Shown piece by piece: positions 1 to 9,899 of a stretch of DNA of 64,000 nt. The stretch covers positions 77,001 through 141,000 of the forward strand of contig OU015652.1 in the NCBI GenBank assembly GCA_907165275.2, in the 5' to 3' direction. Below the pieces are notes generated by a model. That model saw nothing but the letters and a program-made list of their open reading frames with translations, searched no databases and had not been told where the DNA came from. The first letter of the stretch is position 1. Each line of letters begins with the position of its first letter. A program made the position numbers and the translations under genes. This DNA comes from Zygaena filipendulae. Its lineage: Eukaryota > Arthropoda > Insecta > Lepidoptera > Zygaenidae.

Positions 1-284
1 CGCTTTCGCGACGAGTGGATCTTCATTCAACGTTGCTAAGAAAGTCGCTACGATCGGATATTACAATCGTTCATAATTTTGTTCCTTTTTCCAATAAAAA
101 TAAGTTAAGCCAAAGGATATGGCAGCAACAACACCGAGATCCTCGCTGCTCGCCATTCTAGCACTGACTGACACGACGGCGTGCGTGTAAACAGCTTGAA
201 TGTCCGCCGGCCCGAGACGGGCTGCATGCCGCGCAGCCCGCCAGGCAGCCCGCCGGGCTGCACGGCGCGCGTGTGAACGTAGCA
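1..284 (-). mobile_element. PIF/Harbinger-like element end, inserted in a BEL/Pao 5' LTR
   Basis: This GC-rich block interrupts an LTR. The BEL sequence resumes at TTA (285-287), and the undisturbed 3' LTR has TTA at the equivalent place (7195-7197). That fits the 3-bp TTA/TAA target duplication of PIF/Harbinger. The terminal 100 bp holds short inverted motifs built from GCAGCCCG and CGGGCTGC (about 205-262), resembling the palindrome-rich ends of the element at 7819. The other end lies outside the window. Family assignment is inferred from the target site, the palindromes and a transposase-like N-terminus on the minus strand. Confidence 0.6.
61..156 (-). pseudogene. Possible N-terminus of a Harbinger-type transposase
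   Basis: A 31-codon minus-strand frame starts MASSEDLGVVAA and ends at TAA (61-63). The same frame is open again beyond that stop to the window edge, so it may be a longer coding region broken by one nonsense codon. Acidic starts followed by a basic stretch are usual for PIF/Harbinger transposases, and the element at 7819 begins MDSDEEALLL. No catalytic DDE residue lies inside the window. Alternative: chance frame. The call depends mostly on the element around it. Confidence 0.35.
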
Positions 285-385
285 TTAGATTCGGCGAATG
301 CATTACCGTGTTCATTCCATCAAGTGTATTTGACCCAGAGTGCGTTTGAGTCTAGATTTGTATAAATCTGGACAAGGACGTCACA
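285..385 (+). repeat. 3' part of the BEL/Pao 5' LTR
   Basis: These 101 bases match 7195-7295 with one difference (G versus C near 371/7281). They end in GACGTCACA directly before the primer-binding site, which fixes the LTR end. The upstream part of this LTR is displaced off the window by the Harbinger-like insertion. The close match between the two LTR ends suggests a fairly recent insertion of the BEL element. Confidence 0.88.
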
Positions 386-390
386 TCTTT

Positions 391-410
391 TTGGTGCCGA
401 AACCAGGGAA
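391..410 (+). other. Primer-binding site of the BEL/Pao element
   Basis: TTGGTGCCGAAACCAGGGAA lies five bases inside the LTR end and has the TGGTGCCGAAACC core usual in BEL/Pao elements, where a host tRNA primes minus-strand DNA synthesis. The position agrees with the LTR boundary set by the repeat comparison. Confidence 0.8.
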
Positions 411-592
411 CCCACCTCAATACCGAAGTGCGATCAAAATACCTATTGAGATTATCCTTAAAACTACGATTATTATCATCCAAGAATCGCCGCAGTTCAT
501 TATATACCTAACTCATATTTTGTTGCGGTATTGGTTGTCTTATTTTACTATAATATCGTTAACTAAAGCGTAATATTGCATATAAATCGTTT

Positions 593-643
593 GGCATAGC
601 CTCAGACGAAATAAAAACTCTTTATTTCGTCTGAGGGCATAGC
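593..643. mobile_element. 35-bp perfect hairpin insertion with 8-bp target duplication
   Basis: Bases 601-635 form a hairpin with arms CTCAGACGAAATAAA and its complement around a 5-base centre. They are flanked on both sides by GGCATAGC (593-600 and 636-643). An 8-bp direct repeat flanking an inverted repeat is the footprint of a hAT-type insertion, but 35 bp is extremely short for a mobile element. It lies in the untranslated leader of the BEL element. A templated-repair event is the alternative. Confidence 0.6.
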
Positions 644-1353
644 ATATTTCGTAGGTATCAACTTGATAGAATAATAATTTAATATTGGTCTCGAAGTTTT
701 CGATCATACATGCGCAATTTATATCTACCCTACACTTGCCAATTTATAAGTCAATAGGTATAAGTCGCCAACACGAATGTCAAGCACTTTCACACATTAT
801 TGTAATTGGATTTTGCAATCTTGATTTGGACAAACGAGTCAATGTTTTGGTTTTAATTGCTGTAAGATCATATAAACAATCATTAATTCTCATCGGTGTT
901 TATATATTTTTCTCGGCTTACGGCAACTCATAGACCAAAATATTAACATTCATCGAAATTATACGTATCGGTGTGTCTATTATTAATATTAATTATTAAT
1001 AAAAGGCACAAACAAATTCATCGACAACATTGTTGTATTCATAATCTTAAATATCTTACCTACCTTACGATCGCAGTGCAGTGATCGTATACAGTTGCGG
1101 AGTGATAGGTACCTAACGTCCGTCCGCATCATCGGGAGCCTATTCTCGACCGGAGACCTATTCTGGTATCTTTCGGTTTCGTTTTCGTTTTCGTAATCGT
1201 TCTTTCGTGATCGTTGTTTCGTTGTGATTTTCGTCATCGAACTATTTTCAAACCAAATTAGTTTTGTATTGTACACATTCCTACATATATTCACGCTGAT
1301 TTCTTCCAAGGGCTAACAGAAGCTCGAGTGAAGCGTAACTTATATCAACTATT

Positions 1354-4300
1354 ATGTCGCTATTAACCAAGCGAGTTAAGCGTAAACCTAGCCTTACGAA
1401 GTCAAGGTCTTTCCATGAAGACTATACCGTGAACGATTTACCGGCTTTGCGAAGGAAGCGAACAATCGCTTATAATCGCTTATCGAAAACTTTAGAAATT
1501 GGACTTAAATCCGATGTTGATGAGGAGTGTCGAGAACTATTTCTATCGTATTATCAGGAGGTTAAGAATACGGCCGCGAGTTTTGAAGATACGCATTTTA
1601 CCATATTAAGTATACATGACGCGGACGAAGAAGACGACGGTATTCAGGAGCGTTTTGATGATCTTCATTTTAGAGTGATTTCTATCTATCGAAAATTAAC
1701 TAATACTATAGAAAAGAAGGAATTATCTCAAAACAATAATACGTTGTCACGCATACGTCTACCGAAGATAACGTTACCTACGTTTGATGGACACATTAAA
1801 CATTGGCCCGAGTTCTTCGATACATTCAATGCCTTAATTCATTCTTCCTCCACTCTCAATAATACCGAGAAGTTTCACTACCTAATTTCGTCCTTGAGTG
1901 GTGATGCGTTGGCTGTAATTCGACCATTTCCTATCATCGGTGATCACTATCATGATGCGTACCAGGCACTCACATCTCGCTACGAAAATACACGTGAATT
2001 GGCATTCACATGCTGGAGAGACATTCTTAATATTGAGTTTAAGGTTAACAATGCAAAGGAGTTTCGCCGTTCGTTGGATGCAATAGATGAAAATTTAAGT
2101 ATACTTGAGAAGCTTTATTTACGAGTGGCACATTGGGATTTCGTTCTTATCTATCATATGCTATCGAAACTAGATTCTAAAATGCGTCGTGATTTCGAGG
2201 AGAAACATTCTGGTACTGAACTTCCAAAATATAAGCAACTCAAATCATATTTGCATTCGAAGTGTGAAGCTCTCATTCGCGATACACATTTTTCAGAATC
2301 GAGTAAGCCAACGACGTCCAACCGAGAAACGCAAAAGGCAACTGCTCTTCCGTACTTCTCCCATTCGAAACGAAACCTATCACACACACTCGTGGTTAGT
2401 CATGAAGAGCCGAAGCAGCGTTCCAGTGAAGGAGTACCCTCTAAAATCGTACGGCATTGTTCATTTTGTGGCGATGACCATTTGATATCGTCATGTAAAT
2501 CTTTCGCACAAAAATCCATCGAAGAACGTAGATCTATCGCACAGGAGAAGAGGTGGTGTTACAATTGTTTGAAACCGTCACATCACTTAAAGGATTGTAG
2601 TTCCTTCTTTTCCTGTCAAAAGTGTAAGCGTAAACACCACACGCTTTTGCATGAGGACTGTAAAGGTGAGGTAGAATCCAAAGAAACAGCATCAAACGGA
2701 ACCAAATCATCACTCATCGTTTCGAATGCGAATTCAACTGTGCTGCTTCCTACCGCCCTTGTACAAATCACGGATGCATCGGGTAACTTTCACTCGTTCC
2801 GCGCACTCTTCGATACCGGCAGTCAAAACAATTTAATTACTGAGCAAGCGGCGAAGGTTTTAAACATTCGACCCAGTCGTGTGAACGAGTGTGTACATGG
2901 CTTAGGTGACGCCACAACGGCTGTAACAGGTACAGTTCGGTGTTCCATCGGAACAAACAACACTCTTTTCTTTAGAGACGTAGACTTAGACGTCATTAAC
3001 AAAATTTGTGGTGACCAGCCAATCGCTAAGCTCAATACGTCAGGTTGGTCTCACATAAAATCACTTCCATTGGCGGATCCAGGTTTTAGTATGCCTGGAC
3101 CGATCGACCTCTTGCTAGGTGCAAATCTATTCGTGGAGTCTCTTCTCAACGGCCGTATCAAGGGTGATCCGATTCATCCTACAGCATTCAATTCTGTATT
3201 CGGATGGCTGTTGTTGGGTAAAACTCCATTAGTAACCGGTTCGTTGAGGCAAATCCAATCTCGCATCGACAACGATCTCCAAAATCTGATGCATATTGAC
3301 GTGGTCCCGAAAGTCACCACACTTTCACCTGAGGAGTCGTTCTGTGAACAAAGGTTTCTCACAGAACAGTATCGTGCTGAAACCGGTGTAGTTGAGCTAC
3401 CTTGTAAGGATTCAGTTGAACCTACATTCATTCATTCTTGTAATTTCGCGCTGAGGCGATTCTATGCTCCAAAAATTCTTATCCGCAATACCTCATGGTG
3501 GGCGGGCCCGCCATGGCTGAAACAGCCTCAGAACGAATGGCCCATTGATTATAGTTGCGCTGAAGCCAATATTGTTGAATCTGAGGAGCGAAAAGGGTCA
3601 GTGGTTTTGGTAGCCAATCAGCGCACCTATTTTATCGATAGTCGTCTTAATCGTTTCTCATCTTTGGACAAGATTGTAGGTATAATTGCTTATACATCTC
3701 GTTTCCTTTCTAACCTACGTCATTTGACTTCTCATCGTCAAACTTTTATTTTGACAAGTGATGAACGTCATCAAGCGCTCATGGTCATCGTAAGGCACGT
3801 TCAGGGAGGGGCTTTGGCGAGTGAAATTGTTAAACTGAATTCTGGTCAACCTTTACCAAAGCCACTTCGCAAACTTAATCCGTTTATTGATCCCGAGGGT
3901 ATTCTCAGGGTGGGCGGTCGAATATCACGATCTGGTCTTGAGTATGATCACAAGCATCCGGCCCTTTTACCAGGGAGCAACATACTCACGACTAGGATCA
4001 TAGAATCCGTTCATTCGAAACATTGCCACCCCGGTGTAAATACCACTCTGTACCTCATTGTGCAACAGTTTTGGATAGTTTCCGCTAAACGTATAATTCG
4101 ACGGTGCCTGTCAGAGTGCATTCGATGTGTCCGTACTCGTCCCCAAACCTTACAACCTTTCATGAGTGACCTTCCATCATTTCGAGTCAATCAAGCGAAA
4201 CCGTTCTCTATCGTAGGTGTAGATTTCGGTGGACCGTTCCGCATCAAGTTAGGATCACACCGCGGCGCCAAAACGGATAAGACGTACCTTTGTTTATTCG

Positions 4301-4432
4301 TCTGTCTAACTAAAAGGGCAGTTCATCTGGAGGTAGTTTCAACCTTGTCGACGGAGGGCTTCATCGCCGCGTTACGACGATTCGTGGCAAGGCGTAGACG
4401 TTGTAGCGTCATTCATTCCGATTGCGGAACTA
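1354..4432 (+). pseudogene. BEL/Pao polyprotein, gag-protease-integrase N-part (RT and RNase H deleted)
   Basis: The frame is open from ATG 1354 to the Tc1 insertion at 4433. Seen in order: a DUF1759-like gag region from about residue 134 (IRLPKITLPTFDG); cysteine knuckles near residues 369 and 402 (CSFC, CYNC); a DUF1758-type aspartic protease with DTGS at residue 487; then a jump. The text passes from the pre-RT segment (about residue 700, nucleotide ~3465) straight to the segment normally after RNase H (SWWAGPPWL). Reverse transcriptase and RNase H are therefore absent. The H2C2 zinc finger (residue 887 on) and integrase residues D957 and D1023 follow. The coding frame survives the deletion. 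The last few codons before the annotated stop at 4452 belong to the inserted Tc1 end. Such an element could move only with enzymes from relatives. Confidence 0.9.
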
Positions 4433-5991
4433 CACACATCAAAAGTGTCTAGGGATCAAGCATTTTTATGCGGATTTCTTAAGATTGAGATGTGGCTTTG
4501 TAATAAATTTATGATTTTATAAATTTATATGGATCCTTTTTGGTGCATTACATAATTTGAATCAGGAACTGTCAATCAAATTCGAGTAAAAGATGAAAAT
4601 GAGCTGTCAATATTTTCCCTATAAAAACATACAACGCATTGAAGACATTATTAGTGCTACTGTTTTCCTACTACTGATTAAAACCAACGTTATTATGGAG
4701 CGGCGACGTCATTTAAGCAGGGAAGAAATGCTCAGAGCCGTGGGAATGATAGAAGCTGGTTCCCGGCAACGTACTGTGGCTTTAGCTCTGAATACAAGTC
4801 AGAGTGTTATCAGTCGACTTTGGACACGTTACCGAAGCACTGGTACCGTGGCTGAGCGCCATGGAGGACGGTATCGCTGCACCACACAGAGACAAGACCG
4901 ATACATTCAAATCTTAACTTGAAGAGCTCCAACAATAACCGCCATGATGTTAGCCGTGAGGCTTCATCACTCTTCAGGGAACTTAATTAGCGACCAAACA
5001 GTCAGAAACCGCTTGCATGAAGTGAACCTTCATTCCCGAAGACCGCTACGGGTACCACCTATAGCAATGCACAATCGTAGGATTCGATATCAATGGGCTC
5101 TTGAACACAGAAATTGGGCAGAAGAACAATGGCGTTTCGTGTGCTTTTCTGATGAGTCTCGTTTTGGTATGAGACCGGATACAAGACGTATACGACACTG
5201 GAGAACCCCTGGACGCCAACAGCGATTAAAATCCTGCCAGGAAGTCCATCCTTATAGTGGTGGAACCATCATGGTATGGGCGGGTATTTGGATCGGCGGA
5301 AGAACTGAGTTGATTTGGATCAGAGGCAACCTCAACGCTCAAATTTATGCTGAGACGATTGTATCAGACGTCATCGTTCCTCTACAAGTGCAAATCGGTC
5401 CCTTATTTCAGTTAATGCATGATAATGCACGACCGCACACCGCAAGAGTTGTAAGACAGACTCTCGCCGCAGCTAACATCAATGTCCTGCCCTGGCCTGC
5501 TCAGTCGCCAGACTTGAACCCGATTGAGCATGCATGGGATATGCTACAGAGAAGAGCTCTGCCGAATATGGAGGGTATCCAGTCGCAAGAAGACCTTTTT
5601 TTGTTGTTGCAACGAACATGGGCGGCCATTCCACAGCGTGATTTGGATGAACTCATTTTGAGTATGCCAAACCGATGTTCTTGTGTTGTTAGTGTTCGCG
5701 GTAGAAACACGGATTATTAATTGTTTAAGTTACCCAATAAAATGTTAAAGAAAACTGTTATTTCAGTCTTTTTTTCGAACTTTAATGTTAGTGGTTCAAA
5801 TGTCAAAAATCCCTTTATTAGGAAAATGGCAAATTTCTTTATTAATGCAAAGGTGACTTGGTTTATCGTTACTGTGACAAACGAAAACACTTTATTTGAT
5901 GAATCCTTGAAGAAAATTTTAATTAATATCAATCAGGAGAAAAGTTATTGCAAAAATATATGTTGATCCCTAGACACTTTTGATGTGTGTA
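4431..5991 (+). mobile_element. Tc1/mariner element (DD34E), inserted in BEL integrase
   Basis: The element spans 4433-5989. It has 27-bp terminal inverted repeats (4433-4459 and 5963-5989, starting CACACATCAAAAGTGTC) that match perfectly. It is flanked by TA duplications at 4431-4432 and 5990-5991, the target of all Tc1/mariner elements. The 1557-bp length is normal for the family. The insertion lies a few codons after the second integrase Asp. The BEL frame downstream is in phase with the frame upstream once the insertion plus one TA is discounted, so this was a clean late insertion. Confidence 0.95.
4695..5720 (+). pseudogene. Tc1-type transposase with one in-frame stop
   Basis: Tc1 transposases bind the terminal repeats and cut and paste the element. 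The likely start is ATG 4695 (MERRRHLSREEML), not the upstream in-frame ATG 4593, because family proteins begin with the helix-turn-helix. The paired HTH region (RQRTVALALNTSQSVISRLW) is followed by a TGA at 4920-4922. The same frame then continues to 5720. Catalytic residues are visible: D in FSDESRF (codon 5151), D in HDNARPH (codon 5421) and E in NPIEHAWD (codon 5526), with 34 residues between the last two. Total span equals 341 codons, the usual length. The lone nonsense codon is the only lesion I see. An AATAAA follows at about 5739. The 5' and 3' parts would be separate products unless the stop is read through. Confidence 0.9.
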
Positions 5992-6644
5992 ATTTCATAG
6001 GTGCCCACAACTATCTAGCAACGTTAATGGAAGGAGCTTGTCGGTCAGAACGCCTCGAATTTAAATTCAATCCTCCCTCAGGCTTCGGTGGTGTATGGGA
6101 GATCCAGATTAGGGCTGCAAAATCTCGTTTGTATCGTACTATCGGTGATCAGTTGCTAACATTCGAAGAGCTTACAACTCCTTTTACGCAAATCGTAGCT
6201 CTTTTAATTTCGCTACCTCTGTGTCCCATAAGTTCCGACCCTAACGATATAACCGCATTAACACCCGGTCACTTTCTAACTTTAGAGCCCTTAACGTCTG
6301 TTCCTGATCCAGACATACTTGACGTAAACGTAAACCGTCTTAACCGTTGGCAACTTATCCAATCGTTTCATCAGCATTTCTGGACGCGTTGGAAAAACGA
6401 GTATTTACATTCACTCACGCAGAGAGCAAAATGGACGAAAACATCGAGACCGTTAGAAATCAATTCGGTAGTTATCATTAAAGACGATAATCGGGCTCCT
6501 CTACACTGGCCACTCGGCAGAGTAGTTGAGCTTCATCCAGGGCCTGACGGAACTGCTCGTCTGGCTACTGTTAGAACCGCGGCGCACACGTTGATCAAGC
6601 GACCCTTGGTCAAACTGTGCCCCTTGCCTGTCAAGGACTGTTAG
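5992..6644 (+). pseudogene. BEL/Pao polyprotein C-part (integrase end and DUF5641-like tail)
   Basis: This continues the integrase cut at 4432. It contains the third catalytic acidic residue in GGVWE (codon about 6099) and the usual following helix (RAAKSRLYRTIGDQLLTFEEL). The basic C-terminal domain found in Pao-type integrases comes next (TRWKNEYLHSL to GRVVELHPGPDG), ending at TAG 6642-6644. It has no start codon of its own; the ATG at 5985 lies inside the Tc1 repeat. No further frameshift is visible in this half. Confidence 0.9.
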
Positions 6645-6752
6645 ATTCTACTTTCTTTCAATCGTAGTTTTAAGCGTAGATTTAAGCATTAACGTAATTC
6701 AATCAACATGGCAAAATAGTTTTTTATTTTATTCGAAAATACCACAGGTATT

Positions 6753-6765
6753 TTGGTGGGCGGTA
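6753..6765 (+). other. Polypurine tract of the BEL/Pao element
   Basis: TTGGTGGGCGGTA directly precedes a TG dinucleotide (6766) that I take as the 3' LTR start. This is the expected place for plus-strand priming. The assignment is by position and purine content only. Confidence 0.55.
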
Positions 6766-7295
6766 TGTTCCGTCCTCATTCTAATTTTATCGTATTTCAT
6801 TATTCTGTGGTTAATGATACTGACATCCATAGTCTGTGGCAATGGTTGGTTTTTTAATCAACTCATGCGCGGGTACGGAGAAAAAACGTTGAGACAAAGG
6901 AGAACGAACGCAATCGCGGAAGCGGCAGGAGCTCTGCAAGTTTCTATCTACTTCTCGTAACGTGTCCAAGTGTTAGAACCGCAAAATCTAACTTTTGTTG
7001 TGTGTTTGTGCTAATTATCACCTGTGCTTTGCCGGCCGGCTTTATTAAACGCAAAATATAGACAATCATCAGGCGCTCTTCGAGTAACCGGTTGAGGAGT
7101 TCATCGGCTAGGTGCAGCAGCAGCAGCCGCAGTCGCCAGTGAGGTACGTGCGCATTGTATTGCTCTGTGCTTGGATGTCGAACGTCGTTAACCTTTAGAT
7201 TCGGCGAATGCATTACCGTGTTCATTCCATCAAGTGTATTTGACCCAGAGTGCGTTTGAGTCTAGATTTGTATAAATCTGCACAAGGACGTCACA
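6766..7295 (+). repeat. BEL/Pao 3' LTR
   Basis: The right edge is secured by the match of 7195-7295 to 285-385. The left edge is inferred from the TG following a purine-rich tract, giving about 530 bp and TG...CA ends. The first ~430 bp has no partner in the window because the 5' LTR is displaced there. Any target duplication (candidate ATGTA at 7296) cannot be tested, since the element's left end is off the window. Confidence 0.75.
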
Positions 7296-7815
7296 ATGTA
7301 TCTTCATACTAGCATACTATCATATTATATCATCATAATAAGTACTATCATAATCATATTATATTAAATCCTTTATTTGTGGTATTGTGTCTAACGATAT
7401 TGAATGGAAAGAAAGAAGAAAGAAAAGGAGTTTATTGGTCCCCATTTAAAAGACCGGTACAAAATAAAGAGACAGAAAAAATAGAAACTTTAACAAATAT
7501 TGTGAAGGAGATAGAAGGGTGTGCTGTGGAGAGGTTCTCATTCTCAATGGCAGGTGATGTCTGCAGAGCCGAGGTCTCTCTCATCTCGGGACGAGTAGGA
7601 ATCATAACATAATAGGTATTCGCAATATACTTAACTCTCGCGAAGGGAAAAGTTATTTATAACATATGTTCATAATAATTGTGAATAATTATCAGTATTA
7701 GGTGAGAGCAAATATAGTGTTATTTTAACAACTGAGTCCGGATCGGCCAGTCGCGTCGTGTCGTAGTTTCCGCGCCAGTGAGCGCGGCGGCGGCGGCGGC
7801 GGCGCTGTCACGAAG
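7296..7815. other. Unassigned spacer with simple repeats
   Basis: It begins with an ATCATA-rich simple-sequence stretch (about 7300-7370) and ends with a (GGC)n run at 7783-7806. A 77-codon frame at 7379-7612 shows no domain I can name. I see no splice or promoter signal worth calling. Confidence 0.5.
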
Positions 7816-8308
7816 TTAGAGCGGGCGTACACGGACTGCTCGAGCAGTTAACGGCTGACCGACGTACACGGACCGCTCGAGCGGTCGGCGTTGACTGCTT
7901 GAGCAGTCGGTTTTTGACTGCTCGAGCTGTCTCTACCAACCGCTCGAGCAGTTGAATTTCTACCGCAGTCTAGTCATGGATTCTGACGAGGAAGCACTGC
8001 TTTTGCTGCTTCTGCTCAAGCGGAGACGACGGCGGCGACGTCAAAAGAGAAAATTCAAAGAGATCGTAGAGCTGTCGACTGCTCTAGAGCCGCCGACGGC
8101 TCGAGCAGTCAGTGTATGCCTCGCGACTGCTCGCGAGCGGTCGACAGCACGATGGAATTTCATCATGTAGTTGACGGCTTGAAGCGGTCGCGACTGCTCG
8201 AGCAGTCGTGTGTACGGCAGCGAATGAATGGCTATAGTTCACCGCGCGGTCGCGGCTTCAAGCAGTCGGTCATAACTGCTTGAAGCAGTCCGTGTACGGC
8301 TGGCCTTA
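7816..8308 (+). mobile_element. PIF/Harbinger-type deletion derivative rich in palindromes
   Basis: The element spans 7819-8305 (487 bp) and is flanked by TTA on both sides (7816-7818, 8306-8308), the PIF/Harbinger target. Its ends form inverted repeats sharing CGTACACGGACTGCT and a following AGCAGTTA. At least eight imperfect copies of the palindrome ACTGCTCGAGCAGT, some with a TTGAAG core, fill the subterminal zones. It keeps the first codons of a transposase-like protein but no catalytic domain, so it would need a transposase in trans. Confidence 0.8.
7976..8170 (+). pseudogene. Truncated Harbinger-like transposase N-terminus
   Basis: From ATG 7976 the frame reads MDSDEEALLLLLLLKRRRRR, an acidic start, a leucine run and an arginine run. 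This is typical of the opening of PIF/Harbinger transposases in animals. After about 32 residues it runs into the palindromic repeats and stops at 8170. No DDE motif is present. It is a leftover of the internal deletion rather than a working gene. The upstream in-frame start at 7952 lies in subterminal repeat sequence and is less likely. Confidence 0.6.
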
Positions 8309-8412
8309 GATCGGTCCGGAGGCGGCAATAATCTGGAGCGCGCTCCCCGGGGATAGCCGCGCGGTGCCTTCACACTTGCCATCGTCACTTTTAAAATGAG
8401 ATGGAGCGCAAT

Positions 8413-8736
8413 GGGCATGTTGACTAATTTTTATTTTTTAGTCCGTCTTGTAGATTATTAAAAAATATTGGACACGTATTTTTTCTTTTTTTACGTAATC
8501 AAAAAATAACGGCGATATATTGAGTTGAAATTTCGCGTGACGTCACTATTCTGACAGTTTGTATGGCGGCTTTAGCGGTTAGTGACGTCACGACCCTCTC
8601 ACCCTAAACTTTAATGCGCTTTATCTCTGTATATTTTAATTTATTTGAAAAAGCAAAAAATACGTGTCTATTGTTTTTTTATTTTCTAACTGACGGACTA
8701 ATTAGAATTTTGATTTTCAAAAGTCGTCCACATCCC
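8413..8736 (+). mobile_element. MITE family A, copy 1 (GTGACGTCAC core)
   Basis: About 324 bp with imperfect inverted ends (GGGCATGTTGACTA and GGGATGTGGACGA). Both arms share TAGTCCGTC and ATTGGACACGTATTTTT-like blocks. The centre holds two GTGACGTCAC decamers (8537-8546 and 8582-8591). It is nearly the reverse complement of 11083-11396. No transposase frame is present. The target duplication is not clear, so the superfamily is open. Confidence 0.8.
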
Positions 8737-8960
8737 TATTATAAAGACGCGTCCTCACCTCAAAAATTACACTTATATTTTTAAATTTCATTTAAAAAGA
8801 AATTGAACTTTTACTTTGTTAATTAGTAGGTAGGGTAGGTACCTACACACTACCTACATTATTAAGTAAAAATTTGGCAGTTGAAAAATGAAATGTGCGA
8901 ATGACCAACTATGGTCAACCTCGTCACCGTGCATGACCTCAATGGGAGGCGGGACGTCGC

Positions 8961-9055
8961 AGGGTGCGGGGTGCGGGGTGCGGGATGCGGGGTGCGGGGT
9001 GCAGGGTGCAGGGTGCGGGGTGCAGGGTGCAGGGTGCGGGGTGCAGGGTGCAGGG
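8961..9055 (+). repeat. GC-rich 7-bp minisatellite
   Basis: About 13 units of GGGTGCG or GGGTGCA in near-perfect tandem. All three frames on both strands are therefore open and give repetitive translations, which I do not treat as genes. A related array lies at 49345-49410. Confidence 0.9.
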
Positions 9056-9297
9056 CACCTGTTGGCCGTGGTCTCCGGCTGATGAGGCGCCCTCGCCACA
9101 CTCATATTGTCATTAATCATAGCGCTGCACTGTAGGTACAGTTATGATATCATTGACAGTAGGTAAAATATAACATCAGCCGGTGAAGTGAGCTATCGGT
9201 CTAAATTTAGAAGGAGAACACCAGCTTACGACTGACGCAATCTAAGCACTGAGTTTGTATATAATAGGTAGGTAGGTATATTGAAACACGGGCCTGC

Positions 9298-9388
9298 ATC
9301 TTTATATCATCACATCATCTATCATCATCATTACTCCTATCGTAATCGTAATCTTATCATTACTATCATCATCATCTATATCATCACA
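9298..9388. repeat. ATC-rich simple repeat
   Basis: An imperfect run of ATC and ATT trinucleotides (TATCATCATCATT pattern). Low-complexity sequence. Confidence 0.7.
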
Positions 9389-9528
9389 GTTGAAACACAA
9401 TTTCATGGAAGCTGTGCCTACAAAATATTTTGTAGGTAGGTATATGGAAACTATGTGGACTTCGTAGTATATTGAATGCCGAGACTACAAATAGCCTTTG
9501 ACCTTCTAACTATTCTGTAACCATGGAC

Positions 9529-9562
9529 CATGGACCAATAAAACTAGTTTAATTGGTCCATG
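9529..9562. repeat. 34-bp near-perfect palindrome
   Basis: CATGGACCAAT and its complement flank AAACTAGTTT, itself a palindrome. Only one pair of bases breaks the symmetry. A partial extra CCATGGAC copy sits just upstream (9521). No target duplication is apparent. Confidence 0.75.
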
Positions 9563-9899
9563 CACACAAATAGATCATACGGTTTCATGCAGGCTTCGTA
9601 GAGTACGTTGCAAATTGCAATGTGAAAGTAGAACTAACAAACCAAGAAAGCCAGACTCCGCATGTCGTTTTCTTGGCTTGAGGCCCTACGGCCCGTGTTT
9701 TGCTTGCTCGGTAAACTGGGGCACGACACGCGGCGGCCACCAACGGTAACGGTACCGGCGGCAGCCGACGTGACGCGAGCAGCTGTCACCTATGTAGTCC
9801 TTCAAACGCGAGCTAAATTCTAACGATTTTACGTATTAATACATCTGTGGTAATCTACGTGATACCAGCACAGCGACGGTACAGCCCGTAGGTATAGCA

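Larger units (their letters stand above)
386..1353 (+). other. BEL/Pao untranslated leader
   Basis: The stretch between LTR and polyprotein start contains the primer-binding site and the small hairpin insertion described separately. Otherwise it shows only short frames that I do not recognise. A leader of nearly 1 kb is long for this family. Reading frames here (340-573, 685-933, and 989-1309 on the minus strand) have no recognisable domain and are probably chance. Confidence 0.6.

Noticed and set aside
5721..5966. Open frames 5721-5966 (+) and 5717-5932 (-)
   Set aside because: They lie in the 3' non-coding part of the Tc1 element, overlap each other on opposite strands and have no domain.
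7740..7815. Left end of the 7819 element placed at GGCCAGTCGCG (about 7744)
   Set aside because: That choice gives no matching target duplication. The end at 7819 gives TTA on both sides and better inverted repeats.
8961..9055. CRISPR-like regular repeats
   Set aside because: The units are 7 bp with no spacers. This is a eukaryotic minisatellite.
8854..9135. Four overlapping open frames on both strands over the G-rich array
   Set aside because: They are products of a 7-bp minisatellite with no stop codons in any phase; translations are simple repeats of a few residues.
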